Source of the DNA: Bacillota bacterium
GTDB lineage: Bacteria; Bacillota; Clostridia; Christensenellales; DTU072
Assembly: GCA_023394875.1 (NCBI GenBank)
Contig: JAEXAB010000003.1
Coordinates: forward strand, 124,001 to 188,000
Direction of reading: 5' to 3'
Length of the DNA: 64,000 nucleotides
The notes beneath the pieces are model-generated. The model saw only the letters and a list, made by a program, of their open reading frames with translations, was not told the origin of the DNA and did no database searches. Of this stretch, positions 34,106-42,915 are shown piece by piece (the stretch's first letter is position 1; each line of letters starts with the position of its first letter). Position numbers and translations under genes: made by a program.

Positions 34106-35584
34106 TTACAACAGTAAAAACATAATACTACTTATGGGAATGAGGGTAAAAACTGTTATTGCTTTGTATTTTGGCTTAATTAAAATAAATCTTGATATAA
34201 GAATAAGGCATAGTAAATATACTGCGGTAAAGGCATTTAGCGCAAATAGCGGCACCGAAGCAAACGGTAGGAAGGCAAACACCTTGCAAATGGCTCTTAT
34301 GGCAATCAAAGGATATTTCAAAACAAAATATATTGCTCCGAAACCGTCGAAAATTAACGACAATAAAAAAGTTAGAACCAGTCCCGAATAAGTAATAGCG
34401 GTAAGCGGCACTACAAACAAGTTGGTAAAAAGCATATAAAGGGCAAAGCTGTTAAAAATATTAAAGCTTATAGGCAATAAAAAGGCATTTGCGCTTATTG
34501 TCATGGCAAAACTGCCCGCCACCGTCAAATACAGCTTGTTTTTTATTTTGAAAGAAAGGAATTTATATATTGGTTTATAGAACAAAACAATACCGAAAAC
34601 CGCCGAAACGCTCATAATAAAGCCTAAATCGAACAGCTCAAAGGGCTTAAAAAGTAAAATAAGAAGTACCGACAAACTTAATGTAGATAAAGTATCGTTC
34701 TTTCTACACAGCAGATTGCCCGATAGATAAACTACGCTCATTATCCCCGCCCTTTTCAGTCCGGGAGGATTGCCGCAGAGAATACCGTAAAAAATTATCG
34801 CCGCTATTATCACAAAAAGCTGCAAATATCTGTTAAGGCGTAACTTTTTCATGATAAAAACAAATAGGGCTATCAAAAAACCCACGTGCAAGCCGCTCAC
34901 TGCAAATATATGCGAAACGCCCGCCTCTCTAATAAGGTTATTGTCTTCTTGACTCAACATACTCTTATCTCCGAAAATAAGGCTCTTGGCAACTCCTACG
35001 TCGGAGTCTTCCATATATTTGGAAATAGTATTTGAAAATTTGTTTTTTATCTTTTCGCTTAATTTTAGAGCTCCGCTGTTTACTTCGTAAAGATTATAAA
35101 GACTGGACTTATAAAAAATTCCATCGTTGTAATAAGAAGTAACGTAGGTATCAAAAATATCCATATCGATGGTTTTTATTTTGCCGTAATAGGTAATTCG
35201 ATTTCCCACTTCGCTTTCATTATATTTCAATAGGATTTTTCCTTTATATTCCACTCCGTCTACGGTAAAATCCGATAAAACCACGTTTTTATTGTTTCTT
35301 ATTTCTTCCACTCTGCCGCTAATTACGGCGCTACGGTCTATATTTGTTATTTTTACGTTGTAATCGATGATTGCTCCCGTCACGCCTACCGCCATGGCAA
35401 GAAAAACCAGAAGGGAAAGAAACTTTTTGGATATTAGAAAAAAAATAATACCGCATAGCAAAATTGCTACGGGTATTATTATACTAAGTATCAGATTGCC
35501 GAAAATAAGACCGCCCACGAAGATTCCCACCATCAGGGCAACTGCCAAAAACAGTATCGGTCGTTTATTAAGTAACTTCGGCAT
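34106..35584 (-). CDS. comEC: ComEC/Rec2 DNA-uptake channel, membrane part only
   Basis: 492 residues, against about 770 in Bacillus. Several N-terminal helices and a small beta domain (about 80-165) lead to the competence core: GVSHIFAVSGLHVGFL (about 215-230), GILCGNPPGLKRAGIM and further helices. The usual C-terminal metallo-beta-lactamase-like nuclease domain is absent: the protein ends in helices just before the stop. ComEC transports single-stranded DNA in transformation. It follows ppa by 9 bases with only a weak SD and precedes spoVT by 50 bases. Confidence 0.88.
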   Translation of the reverse strand: MPKLLNKRPILFLAVALMVGIFVGGLIFGNLILSIIIPVAILLCGIIFFLISKKFLSLLVFLAMAVGVTGAIIDYNVKITNIDRSAVISGRVEEIRNNKNVVLSDFTVDGVEYKGKILLKYNESEVGNRITYYGKIKTIDMDIFDTYVTSYYNDGIFYKSSLYNLYEVNSGALKLSEKIKNKFSNTISKYMEDSDVGVAKSLIFGDKSMLSQEDNNLIREAGVSHIFAVSGLHVGFLIALFVFIMKKLRLNRYLQLFVIIAAIIFYGILCGNPPGLKRAGIMSVVYLSGNLLCRKNDTLSTLSLSVLLILLFKPFELFDLGFIMSVSAVFGIVLFYKPIYKFLSFKIKNKLYLTVAGSFAMTISANAFLLPISFNIFNSFALYMLFTNLFVVPLTAITYSGLVLTFLLSLIFDGFGAIYFVLKYPLIAIRAICKVFAFLPFASVPLFALNAFTAVYLLCLILISRFILIKPKYKAITVFTLIPISSIMFLLL

Positions 35585-35593
35585 TATTAATTT

Positions 35594-36130
35594 TTATCTT
35601 CCGGGCAGGAATTTGCTCTTATAGTCCTTAATTGCCTTTCTTATGGTGTGTATCGCTTCTTCTTTATTTGCTATTTCTATATTGGCGGTACGCTTTCCCT
35701 CAAGTTCTTTATAAACGGTAAAGAAGTGGCAGATTTCTTCCATGATATGGCTGGGGAGCTGTTCTATATCGGTATATGAATTATAGTTAGGTTCCTTAAA
35801 AGGTATTGCTATTATCTTTTCATCGTTATAGCCGTCGTCCTGCATTCTTATCATACCTATCGGATAGCAACGGCAGATAGCCATGGGCTTAATTTCTTCG
35901 GTGCACAGTACAAGTACGTCTAGAGGGTCGTTGTCGTCGCTATATGTACGTGGTATAAAGCCGTAGTTAGCCGGATAGTGAGTAGAGGTAAACAAAATTC
36001 TGTCCAAAATTAATAGTCCGCTCTGCTTGTCTAATTCGTATTTGTTTTTACTGTTCTTAGAAATTTCAATAACGGTAATAAAATCTTCTTCGCTTATTCT
36101 TTCTTGACTGATGTCATGCCAAACGTTCAT
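35594..36130 (-). CDS. ppa: Inorganic pyrophosphatase, family I
   Basis: 178 residues, the normal length for a soluble family I enzyme. YELDKQSGLLILDRIL, THYPANYGFIPRT and the metal-binding signature DDNDPLDVLVL (with DGYNDEKIIAIP following) are all in place. It hydrolyses pyrophosphate to phosphate in the cytoplasm, driving biosynthesis. The downstream membrane gene comEC begins within 10 bases of its stop; the upstream neighbour is the YhhN-like gene. Confidence 0.95.
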   Translation of the reverse strand: MNVWHDISQERISEEDFITVIEISKNSKNKYELDKQSGLLILDRILFTSTHYPANYGFIPRTYSDDNDPLDVLVLCTEEIKPMAICRCYPIGMIRMQDDGYNDEKIIAIPFKEPNYNSYTDIEQLPSHIMEEICHFFTVYKELEGKRTANIEIANKEEAIHTIRKAIKDYKSKFLPGR

Positions 36131-36153
36131 TTTTATTTCTCCTTATCGTATAA

Positions 36154-36873
36154 TTACATACCGAATACGCTAGCCGCTATACAAATCTGGGCGGCATAGT
36201 ATAAAACGTGGTTAATAACACACAAACTTTTGTCGGCAGGTCTTCCGCCGAAGTACATTTGGGTCAAAACTACGTCGCTTAATAAAAACAGTATCATACC
36301 CGCAGCGAACAACGCCATCTTCGTGTTTTTCATAATAATGCAGCACCCGATGGAAAACGCGCTCATAAATATCAACATAAAGGCATATACAATGGAGTGA
36401 ATGGTAAATTTACCAAACTTAAAGCCCATGAACTTTTCTCCGCCGATTACCATAGCGAAGGAAGCAACAGCGGCAACAGCTAAGCAAACGCCGATTAAAG
36501 CGCCGTTAACTACACTTGCGCCAAGCAACAAACAAATTGCGGTAAAATAAAAAATATGGCCCATACCGAAGCTGACCATACCGCCGGTAAGATAAACAGG
36601 TTCTTCTGCTTTACCTCTATAAATTACTTTCATATCCAGCACTATGTCGCCGATTAAGCCCATAACCAGACCAAGAATAATAAACACCGCTGCTTGAACG
36701 TCTTTTACTCCGTTAAAAAGCCCTGCAAGTCCCAGCGCGATAAATCCGACGCTAGCCAAAGCTTTTGCAAACATGGCTATTACTCCGCCGTTTACGCTTT
36801 TTGCGCCAATTGTTACTCTGACTACGATAAAGGCAATAGCCAACAAGCTTGCCACAATAATCATTATTACCAT
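36154..36873 (-). CDS. YhhN family (TMEM86/lysoplasmalogenase-like) membrane protein
   Basis: 239 residues, about eight hydrophobic helices. GLVMGLIGDIVLDM and FLLSDVVLTQMYFGG carry the paired acidic motifs (GDxxL and SDxxL) of the YhhN/TMEM86 family. Animal members hydrolyse the vinyl ether bond of lysoplasmalogens; clostridia do make plasmalogens, so a lipid role is plausible but unproven. It has its own promoter and SD GGAGGA and lies 24 bases before ppa. Confidence 0.82.
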   Translation of the reverse strand: MVIMIIVASLLAIAFIVVRVTIGAKSVNGGVIAMFAKALASVGFIALGLAGLFNGVKDVQAAVFIILGLVMGLIGDIVLDMKVIYRGKAEEPVYLTGGMVSFGMGHIFYFTAICLLLGASVVNGALIGVCLAVAAVASFAMVIGGEKFMGFKFGKFTIHSIVYAFMLIFMSAFSIGCCIIMKNTKMALFAAGMILFLLSDVVLTQMYFGGRPADKSLCVINHVLYYAAQICIAASVFGM

Positions 36874-36924
36874 ATATGTCCTCCGAATGAATTTTTACAA
36901 AATTGTATATTTAATTATTATTTA

Positions 36925-36953
36925 ATAATAACACATTAAAGTTCTGTTTGCAA
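36925..36953 (-). promoter_or_regulatory. Sigma-A promoter of the YhhN-ppa-comEC group
   Basis: On the minus strand, TTGCAA (36953-36948), 17-bp spacer, TATTAT (36930-36925). Confidence 0.62.
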
Positions 36954-36966
36954 ACAGAAAAATAAT

Positions 36967-38550
36967 TTAGCCTTGTTCATAATGTTTGTAATCCACTTTG
37001 CCTAGCATATTTAATTTCAGTTTGTCCGCCCTTTCTATTATTTTCGGCACGGCGTAAGGGAGAAGTTCCTCTCTTATTTTACTTATTATTTTGTTTTTTA
37101 ACGCCGAACTTAATTTATTGTCCTTTGTTACTACAATTAATTTCAGCGCAGGTTTATTTTCAAAAACCGTTCTTACTGCGCAGGCGTGAACAATTCCGAA
37201 AATTTCTTCAACCTTTTGTTCTACTTCCTGCGGGAAGATATTAACCCCGCCGATTTTTATCATTCTTTTTATTCTGCCGCGGTAATATAATTTGCCATTA
37301 TCGTCAAGATAGCCTATATCGCCGCTATGGAGCCACTTTTTGCCGTCAGAATCAATTTCTATGGGGTTTTCTCCATTAAGATAGCCTTCCATAATAGACG
37401 GGGTGGAGATGAGAATTTCCCCCGAATTTTTATCGGTTTTCAATTCCACGCCGGGAAGCGGCACTCCCAAAGAGCCGTCGTCTTTGCCGTCTATGTTTAT
37501 GGTAACCACGCTTGCCGTTTCGCTAAGTCCGTAGCCTTCCATAATCTTGGTTTCACTGCCGAATTTTTGCAAAATACCTTCGAATTTTTCTTTAACCGAA
37601 CTTTCCAGCTTGTCGCCGCCGCAGAAAATAAGTTTTAGGTTAGAAAGATATTCCCCGCCGAATTTTTTGTATTGGGCAAGCCGTCTATACATATTAGGTA
37701 CGCCGGACAGCAGCTCCACCTTTTCTCTTTTTAATAAAGATACCACCGCTTTTTCACGGAAGACAGGTAGTAATACCGTCCTGCCGTAAAACATCATAAG
37801 GTGTACGCATATTCCTAAACCAAAGCCGTGGAACATAGGCAGTATCATAAGCATACCGTCGTTTCCGTCTAAGGTAGCTTTTCCCGAATCGGTAACCAAC
37901 TTGTATACGTTGCGGGCAAGTTCGTTAAACGCATAGTTTGACAAAACAACCGTCTTAGGTTCTCCCGAAGTTCCGCTACTGTGAAGTAAAACAGCTTTGC
38001 TATGCCCGCCTGCCTCTCTTGGTAACGGCTCTTTTCTTTCACATTCTTGCTTCATTATGTCCGAATATTTTATAGCGTTATTAGGATAAAAGAGACAATC
38101 GGCGGCCGATATTAATTTCAGCACGCCTTTCATATAATAGCTTGCGCTGCAGCCTATAGCGGTTATGCCGTTAACTTTTAGTTCTTTCGCGTGGTCGGAC
38201 AAAAATTTGTCAAGAATAAATATCCACTTTGTGTTGGTTTCATTAAGAATTTTAATAAGCGCTGGCGTTTTTATTTTTGGATGAACGATATTAGCCACCG
38301 CGCCTATTTTGTTGATTGCGTAAAAAGCAAAAACGGCTTGGGGTATGTTGGGCAAACAAATTGCCACACTCTCTCCCACAGCCACTTTTTTTTGTAAAAA
38401 ACAAGCTATTTTGTCAATTTCTGCAAACGTTTCATTAACAGTTATCTTATTGCCAAAATAGCTGATTTTTTCCCTATTTTCGCCCAATGCCGCCTCTTTG
38501 ACAAAGTCGTGCATTGATTGATTGGTATTTATTTCAAAAACTTTATGCAT
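36967..38550 (-). CDS. AMP-forming acyl-CoA synthetase / ligase
   Basis: 527 residues of the ANL superfamily. The P-loop is LLHSSGTSGEPKTVVLS (about 190-206); GYGLSETASV, HSGDIGYLDDNGKLYYRGR and MLGKVDYKHY (with the catalytic Lys of the adenylation reaction) follow. It activates a carboxylic acid, probably a fatty acid, as acyl-AMP and then acyl-CoA. It overlaps the PAP2 phosphatase gene by 8 bases, suggesting lipid metabolism for both. The substrate is not readable from sequence. Confidence 0.88.
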   Translation of the reverse strand: MHKVFEINTNQSMHDFVKEAALGENREKISYFGNKITVNETFAEIDKIACFLQKKVAVGESVAICLPNIPQAVFAFYAINKIGAVANIVHPKIKTPALIKILNETNTKWIFILDKFLSDHAKELKVNGITAIGCSASYYMKGVLKLISAADCLFYPNNAIKYSDIMKQECERKEPLPREAGGHSKAVLLHSSGTSGEPKTVVLSNYAFNELARNVYKLVTDSGKATLDGNDGMLMILPMFHGFGLGICVHLMMFYGRTVLLPVFREKAVVSLLKREKVELLSGVPNMYRRLAQYKKFGGEYLSNLKLIFCGGDKLESSVKEKFEGILQKFGSETKIMEGYGLSETASVVTINIDGKDDGSLGVPLPGVELKTDKNSGEILISTPSIMEGYLNGENPIEIDSDGKKWLHSGDIGYLDDNGKLYYRGRIKRMIKIGGVNIFPQEVEQKVEEIFGIVHACAVRTVFENKPALKLIVVTKDNKLSSALKNKIISKIREELLPYAVPKIIERADKLKLNMLGKVDYKHYEQG

Positions 38551-39505
38551 TTTCCTCTACCGCTATATTTTCAACTTCGTTAGTTTGAGTATCTTTGCTT
38601 CTTTTTAAGCGGATTTTTTCATAAACCTTGTAGGTAAGATATTTAATAAGGAAAACTAATGCAATAGTAACGGCTCCTCCGAAAAGCACGTCGCTTAAAT
38701 AATGGGCTCTGTTGACCATTCTTGATATAGCGACAACCGCGGTGATGACGGACGGTACTACGTAGAACCAAACTTTATGTTTCTTTAATTTTTCGAACAA
38801 TTCCGGCAGCATTATGATAACGAAAGTTATGGCAGCCGATGCTGTGTGTCCGCTGGGGAAAGACTTATACGCGTCTTCATCCTCGGCTCCGAAAGCGTCG
38901 GAAACAAATAGCGTTTCGTCATGTCTGCCTAGCGTTGGTTTATACCAGGGAGTAAAGCCCGAAGTATCCCCGCCTAAAATGTTGCCACCCTCTAAGTTAC
39001 GGAAACGCTGACGCGCCCAAAGTTCCTTCATTAAGGTAATTACGCCTTGGCTTACAGCCACGCACAATATGGTAAAGACTGCAAAAATAACCAGTTTTTC
39101 CATGAGGTCTTTATCTACCTTATTTGTGCCCAGTATGGCAAAGAAGGTACCTAGAGCCGCAAATAGGATTACGTAGATTATTTCACACTTTATTTCGGTA
39201 ACGAACTTACCGAATAGATAGTTGGTCACCAAATAAAAGCCCACAAAGGTAAGGATTAGGAAAAGGATTTTGAGCAGTTTATAATACTTGTTGGTCTTTT
39301 TTACTGCCTGATAGAGAATAACCGCGCTAATAGGTATGGCTATCCAAGCAAAACTATCGCCAAGATAAGAAAAAAATTGTCCGAAAATGCTGTTTCCATT
39401 GCCTATTGCTAGGTTTATCTGAAGATCAAAAAAGGTAGCTACGGCTAATAGCGCCAAAAACACCGCCGAGCATATACTTATTGCCAATATGTTCTTTTTT
39501 GACAT
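38543..39505 (-). CDS. PAP2-superfamily membrane phosphatase
   Basis: 320 residues, about eight membrane helices. The acid-phosphatase signature is present with some drift: KELWARQRFRN (motif 1), SFPSGHTASAAITF (motif 2, near residue 220) and SRMVNRAHYLSDVLFGG (motif 3), which supply the catalytic His and Arg. The family removes phosphate from phosphatidic acid, undecaprenyl pyrophosphate or similar lipids at the membrane. A charged tail ends the protein. It has its own promoter and SD AGGAGG and is coupled to the acyl-CoA synthetase. Confidence 0.86.
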   Translation of the reverse strand: MSKKNILAISICSAVFLALLAVATFFDLQINLAIGNGNSIFGQFFSYLGDSFAWIAIPISAVILYQAVKKTNKYYKLLKILFLILTFVGFYLVTNYLFGKFVTEIKCEIIYVILFAALGTFFAILGTNKVDKDLMEKLVIFAVFTILCVAVSQGVITLMKELWARQRFRNLEGGNILGGDTSGFTPWYKPTLGRHDETLFVSDAFGAEDEDAYKSFPSGHTASAAITFVIIMLPELFEKLKKHKVWFYVVPSVITAVVAISRMVNRAHYLSDVLFGGAVTIALVFLIKYLTYKVYEKIRLKRSKDTQTNEVENIAVEENA

Positions 39506-39534
39506 AACGCCTCCTGAATATTATATATAAAATA

Positions 39535-39563
39535 ATAATATCACAGATGACATATGATTGCAA
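39535..39563 (-). promoter_or_regulatory. Sigma-A promoter of PAP2-acyl-CoA synthetase
   Basis: On the minus strand, TTGCAA (39563-39558), 17-bp spacer, TATTAT (39540-39535). Confidence 0.62.
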
Positions 39564-39583
39564 TAATTAATAAAATTTAGAAA

Positions 39584-39805
39584 TTATCTCCTTGGGAACA
39601 ATCCTGCAAAGCTTTTCATATTATACATATCGTTAGCCTTATAAACTTTATCTTTATAAGTACCGTCAAAGACTACGGACAAGCCGCAGCCGATTTTTAG
39701 GTATGATGGAATATTTATTGTAGTACAAGCTATTTTCTCTTTGTTTAAGTAACTTGCTATACGTAACGCCTCGCTTCTTTGGCGATATACCGCCACTGTG
39801 TTCAT
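39584..39805 (-). CDS. DUF3343 small protein (putative Se/S carrier-like)
   Basis: 73 residues, one DUF3343 domain: VAVYRQRSEALRIASYLNKEKIACTTINIPSYLKIGCGLSVVFDGT (quoted in parts: the opening VYRQRSEAL, then the single Cys of IGCGLSV). The family is often found beside cysteine desulfurase-like and selenium-handling genes and is proposed to carry sulfur or selenium. Here it is divergent from such a desulfurase gene at 39892. SD AAGGAGAAG precedes the ATG. Its partner and chemistry are not known. Confidence 0.78.
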   Translation of the reverse strand: MNTVAVYRQRSEALRIASYLNKEKIACTTINIPSYLKIGCGLSVVFDGTYKDKVYKANDMYNMKSFAGLFPRR

Positions 39806-39826
39806 GCTTTCTTCTCCTTTGAATAT

Positions 39827-39855
39827 TTGCCGTTTTATCCTAATACATTTATATT
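39827..39855 (+). promoter_or_regulatory. Probable promoter of the cysteine desulfurase-like operon
   Basis: TTGCCG (39827-39832), 17-bp spacer, TATATT (39850-39855), within the 86-base divergent gap from the DUF3343 gene. Confidence 0.55.
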
Positions 39856-39891
39856 GATATTTATTTTCAGATGTGCCCTAAGGAGTAAAAA

Positions 39892-41005
39892 AATGATATA
39901 CCTTGACAATGCCGCCACCTCAAGATACAAGCCTTTTTGTGTAAAAAAAGCCGCCCTAAAAGAAATCTGCTTTTCGGCAAACGCCGGCAGAGGGGCGCAC
40001 AAGGCAGCTATCGCCACCGCCATGAAAATAGAAGAATGCCGCAGCGTTATTAGGCGGTATTTTTTCGACGGACAAGTTATTTTTACTAAGAACTGCACCG
40101 AAGCTCTGAATTTGGGCATTTTCGGCACAGAACCTGACAACCAAATTATCTCCACTTGCTATGAACATAACTCTGTTTTAAGACCGCTACAAAAACTGTC
40201 CAACGAAAAAAAGTGTAGTCTTGTTTTACTTTCTCCCAACTCCAACAACAGTATAGAAAAAGCATTGATTTCGGCGTTAAATTACCCTACTTCTATATTT
40301 GTAATCAGCGCCATGAGTAACGTAACCGGGGAAATTATTAACGTGGAAAAATTATGTTCTATAGTTAAACAAAATTCTCAAGCAGTAACTTTGGTGGACG
40401 TTTCTCAAGCGGCAGGGCACCTAAAGCTTAATTATAAAGACATAGACATGATTGCAGCCAGCGGACATAAGTCATTGCACGGTATACAGGGAAGCGGTTT
40501 TTTACTCTGTAAAAACAATATAAGACTTTCCCCCATAATCGTAGGTGGTACAGGCACTAGCGGACTTAGTCTAACTCCTCCTACAGACATTCCCGACGGC
40601 ATGGAAGCGGGTACGCTCAATTCCCCTGCTATCTGCGCCTTAAAAGAAGGGGTGGAATGGACTTTTTTGAACTTTGAAAAAATAAATAGGAAAATAGATA
40701 GACTGACCGATGCCTTGAAAGACGGCTTATCCGGCATCGATGGCTTAAAAATTTACGGAGCCAACAACGGCATTGTGCTGTGTAATTTCAATAAACTAAG
40801 CTGTTCGGATTTAAGCGACACTCTGTCTCAGACCTACGGGATTTGCATAAGAAGCGGACTGCATTGCGCTCCCCTCTACCATAAACTTTTAGGCACGGCT
40901 CCTGCGGGCGCGGCAAGGTTTTCCATAGGCTATAACAACAGCCTTACCGATATAGAAAAAACAGTCGACGCTATGATGGAGATTTCTCACATAAACAACG
41001 TTTAA
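39892..41005 (+). CDS. Cysteine desulfurase family aminotransferase (class V)
   Basis: 370 residues from the ATG at 39892, chosen because AAGGAG precedes it and MIYLDNAATS is the canonical N-terminus; the open frame upstream is not coding. The PLP lysine is in ASGHKSLHG (about residue 190), and the catalytic Cys lies in RSGLHCAPLYHKLLGT. This is the SufS/NifS-like subgroup that clusters with DUF3343, not the IscS housekeeping form with IscU. It should release sulfur (or selenium) from cysteine. Two small unknown genes follow in the same orientation. Confidence 0.88.
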
Positions 41006-41038
41006 TTCATATTTATGGAAAAAGGTCAGGAGGGATAT

Positions 41039-41359
41039 ATGGACGTAGCAGAATACATAAGGCGTAAGCAAAGGGAGCAAAACAAGCAAAATAATAATAC
41101 CAATAAACAACCCGAAAACAATAAACAACCCGAAAACAATGCCAAGCAAAATGATGTTAACCCCCAAGAGGCATACAACAAATATTCCAAAATGAACGAA
41201 GAACAGCTAATGCAGGAACTGTTCAAAGTCGGGAGCGTCTCCAGTGGAAATATTTCTCCGCAGGCGTTGGACAACTTTTATAATAACGTCCGCTCAAGAC
41301 TTACCCCCGAACAGGCGGCAAGAATGAGCGACCTTATTGCGCAATTAAAACGGAGCTAA
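41039..41359 (+). CDS. Unknown small Asn/Gln-rich protein A
   Basis: 106 residues from the ATG at 41039; GGAGGG six bases before it makes this a better start than the ATG at 41015. The N-terminus (MDVAEYIRRKQREQNKQ) is basic and helical, the middle is a low-complexity Asn/Lys/Gln/Pro stretch with a repeated PENNKQ unit, and the C-terminus (about 55-106) is a predicted helical domain with YSKMNEEQLMQELFK and LTPEQAARMSDLIAQLK. No signal peptide and no family that I recognise. It lies 33 bases after the desulfurase-like gene and 2 bases before protein B. Confidence 0.68.
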   Translation: MDVAEYIRRKQREQNKQNNNTNKQPENNKQPENNAKQNDVNPQEAYNKYSKMNEEQLMQELFKVGSVSSGNISPQALDNFYNNVRSRLTPEQAARMSDLIAQLKRS

Positions 41360-41361
41360 AA

Positions 41362-41670
41362 ATGGACAACAGTTTTATGATGCTTCTTCCCATGCTGATG
41401 GGCGGGAATAAATCCAATATGGGCGATATGTTAAAAATGATGGGCGGGAATAACCAAGACCCCATGATGTCGGCTATGATGAATATGCTAAATAACAATA
41501 ACAAGGGTAATAATAATCAACAAAACACGACCAACGTAGCTCCTGATAGCGGAGAAACAACAAACGGCAAAAATACCGTTGTCGGTAATGGTTTTTCCCC
41601 CATAAAAGACTTCAGCGGAGAAACTATTATGGAACTGATGAAAATCTTTCTTAATCTTAAACCAAACTAA
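41362..41670 (+). CDS. Unknown small Met/Asn/Gly-rich protein B
   Basis: 102 residues. The N-terminal half is very rich in Met, Asn and Gly (MMLLPMLMGG, then GDMLKMMGG and MMSAMMNMLNNNN). A polar linker follows, and the last about 25 residues form a hydrophobic helix (FSGETIMELMKIFLNLK). It has no signal peptide. Two Met-rich amphipathic segments could bind a membrane, copper or a partner protein, all speculative. The start is two bases after protein A, with CGGAG inside A's last codons as SD. Its 3' end overlaps the convergent radical SAM gene by 14 bases. Confidence 0.65.
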   Translation: MDNSFMMLLPMLMGGNKSNMGDMLKMMGGNNQDPMMSAMMNMLNNNNKGNNNQQNTTNVAPDSGETTNGKNTVVGNGFSPIKDFSGETIMELMKIFLNLKPN

Positions 41671-42511
41671 ACTCAGGGATATAATCGGTTTCTGCAGAAG
41701 ATAATTCTTGTATATAACAATCCTCTATTCCGCTTTTTTCTAAGGCGGATATTACCATTTTATATTCTATCGGTTTTAATTTTCTGGTAATTGTACTTTT
41801 ATAACAAGGAACAAACTGTGACATAACGCTAAAAATAGCTTTATCCTTAAAATTTTTGGCAAAGGTTTCTATAACTTTTTTGGTATTGTCAAGATTATCA
41901 GGCAAAACAAGGTGTCTTACAATTACTCCCTTTTTCATCAAGCCGTCTTCGATTATTATTTCTTTGCTGTCAACCATTAGTTTTACCGCATCAAAGTTAT
42001 ATTGACAATAATTATTTATTTTACTGAATTTTTTTGCCGTTTCGTTGTCGCCGTATTTCATATCGACAAGATAAATATCCACAAAATCATTGAGTTTTTC
42101 GATAACTTCGGTCTTTTCATAACCCGAAGTATTATAAACTATGGGAATATTGGGGCGGTAAATAGATAACACCTCGCAAATTTTATCCGAAAAATGCGTA
42201 GGCGTTACAAAATTTATATTATGAGCGCCCGTATATTCCAGCTTTTTTAACTCCATAGCCAGTTGATTTGGGGTATATTCTTTTCCGACGTAACTTTTAC
42301 TTATTAGGTGATTTTGGCAAAACTCGCAGTCAAGGCTACAGCCGCTAAAAAATACCGTTCCGCTCCCCCGTATGCCGCTTATTATCGGTTCTTCATAATG
42401 ATGACAGGCAATGCGGCATATTTTCATTGTGGCTAATGCCCTGCATGCTCCCGTTTTTATTTCTCTGTCGACGTTGCAGTCATTGGGACAGAGATTACAA
42501 AGAGTAGCCAT
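41657..42511 (-). CDS. Radical SAM protein of the pyruvate formate-lyase activase-like (PflX/AmmeMemo-like) group
   Basis: 284 residues. An N-terminal Cys motif (CNLCPNDCNVD, then GACRA) precedes the radical SAM cluster CSLDCEFCQN (about residues 57-66), the arrangement of PflX-type activase-like proteins. Later motifs NFVTPTHF and YLVDMKYGD also match. It should generate a 5'-deoxyadenosyl radical; the target is unknown, and no glycyl-radical enzyme is nearby. It is the last gene of a translationally coupled operon: its ATG overlaps the preceding PII-like stop by one base (TAATG). Confidence 0.85.
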   Translation of the reverse strand: MATLCNLCPNDCNVDREIKTGACRALATMKICRIACHHYEEPIISGIRGSGTVFFSGCSLDCEFCQNHLISKSYVGKEYTPNQLAMELKKLEYTGAHNINFVTPTHFSDKICEVLSIYRPNIPIVYNTSGYEKTEVIEKLNDFVDIYLVDMKYGDNETAKKFSKINNYCQYNFDAVKLMVDSKEIIIEDGLMKKGVIVRHLVLPDNLDNTKKVIETFAKNFKDKAIFSVMSQFVPCYKSTITRKLKPIEYKMVISALEKSGIEDCYIQELSSAETDYIPEFSLV

Positions 42512-42915
42512 TATTCCTTATCCGTAGTTTCCTTAATTTCGGGTATTTCTGCATTTTCTTCTTCTTTGGTGCCTTCGGCGTAAAATTCGGTAAACTTGGT
42601 TTCGTTAAGATTTACTCCTAATACGTCTTCAACCAACAAGGAAAAAACAATACCTTTGCCGGGTGTATTTAGCCCTGCCGACTTGCAGATAGCTTCCATA
42701 ATAGAATCGCGCTTTTCTACTTTCGTCAGAATCATAACTATTTCCTTTTCGGGCTGAATGGAAATACCCATAATAGTTTGAGCCTTATCCACTACGGTGC
42801 CTCTGGCGTTAAGAATGGTTCCTCCCGTTGCTCCGCTTGCTCTCGCACTGTCCATTACAAGGTCGGAAAAACCTCTGTTTATTATCGCAACTATCAGTTC
42901 AAACTTTTTATCCAT
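42511..42915 (-). CDS. PII-like regulatory protein, DUF1538-associated (copy 2)
   Basis: 134 residues. The PII fold is seen in GFSDLVMDSARASGATGGTIL (with the short T-loop following) and the B-loop-like NTPGKGIVFSLLVEDVLG. The T-loop tyrosine used for uridylylation in GlnB is not present. A 35-residue acidic tail follows. Such PII-like proteins usually bind adenine nucleotides and gate a membrane transporter next to them. It overlaps the other PII-like gene by 8 bases. Confidence 0.8.
   Translation of the reverse strand: MDKKFELIVAIINRGFSDLVMDSARASGATGGTILNARGTVVDKAQTIMGISIQPEKEIVMILTKVEKRDSIMEAICKSAGLNTPGKGIVFSLLVEDVLGVNLNETKFTEFYAEGTKEEENAEIPEIKETTDKE

Noticed and set aside
39779..39891. 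Long N-terminal extension of the desulfurase-like protein
   Set aside because: AAGGAG and the canonical MIYLDNAATS start at 39892; the earlier part overlaps the divergent promoter region.
41090..41150. Short tandem repeat as a possible CRISPR or VNTR
   Set aside because: The duplicated PENNKQ-coding unit is inside a reading frame and has only two copies; no spacers are present.
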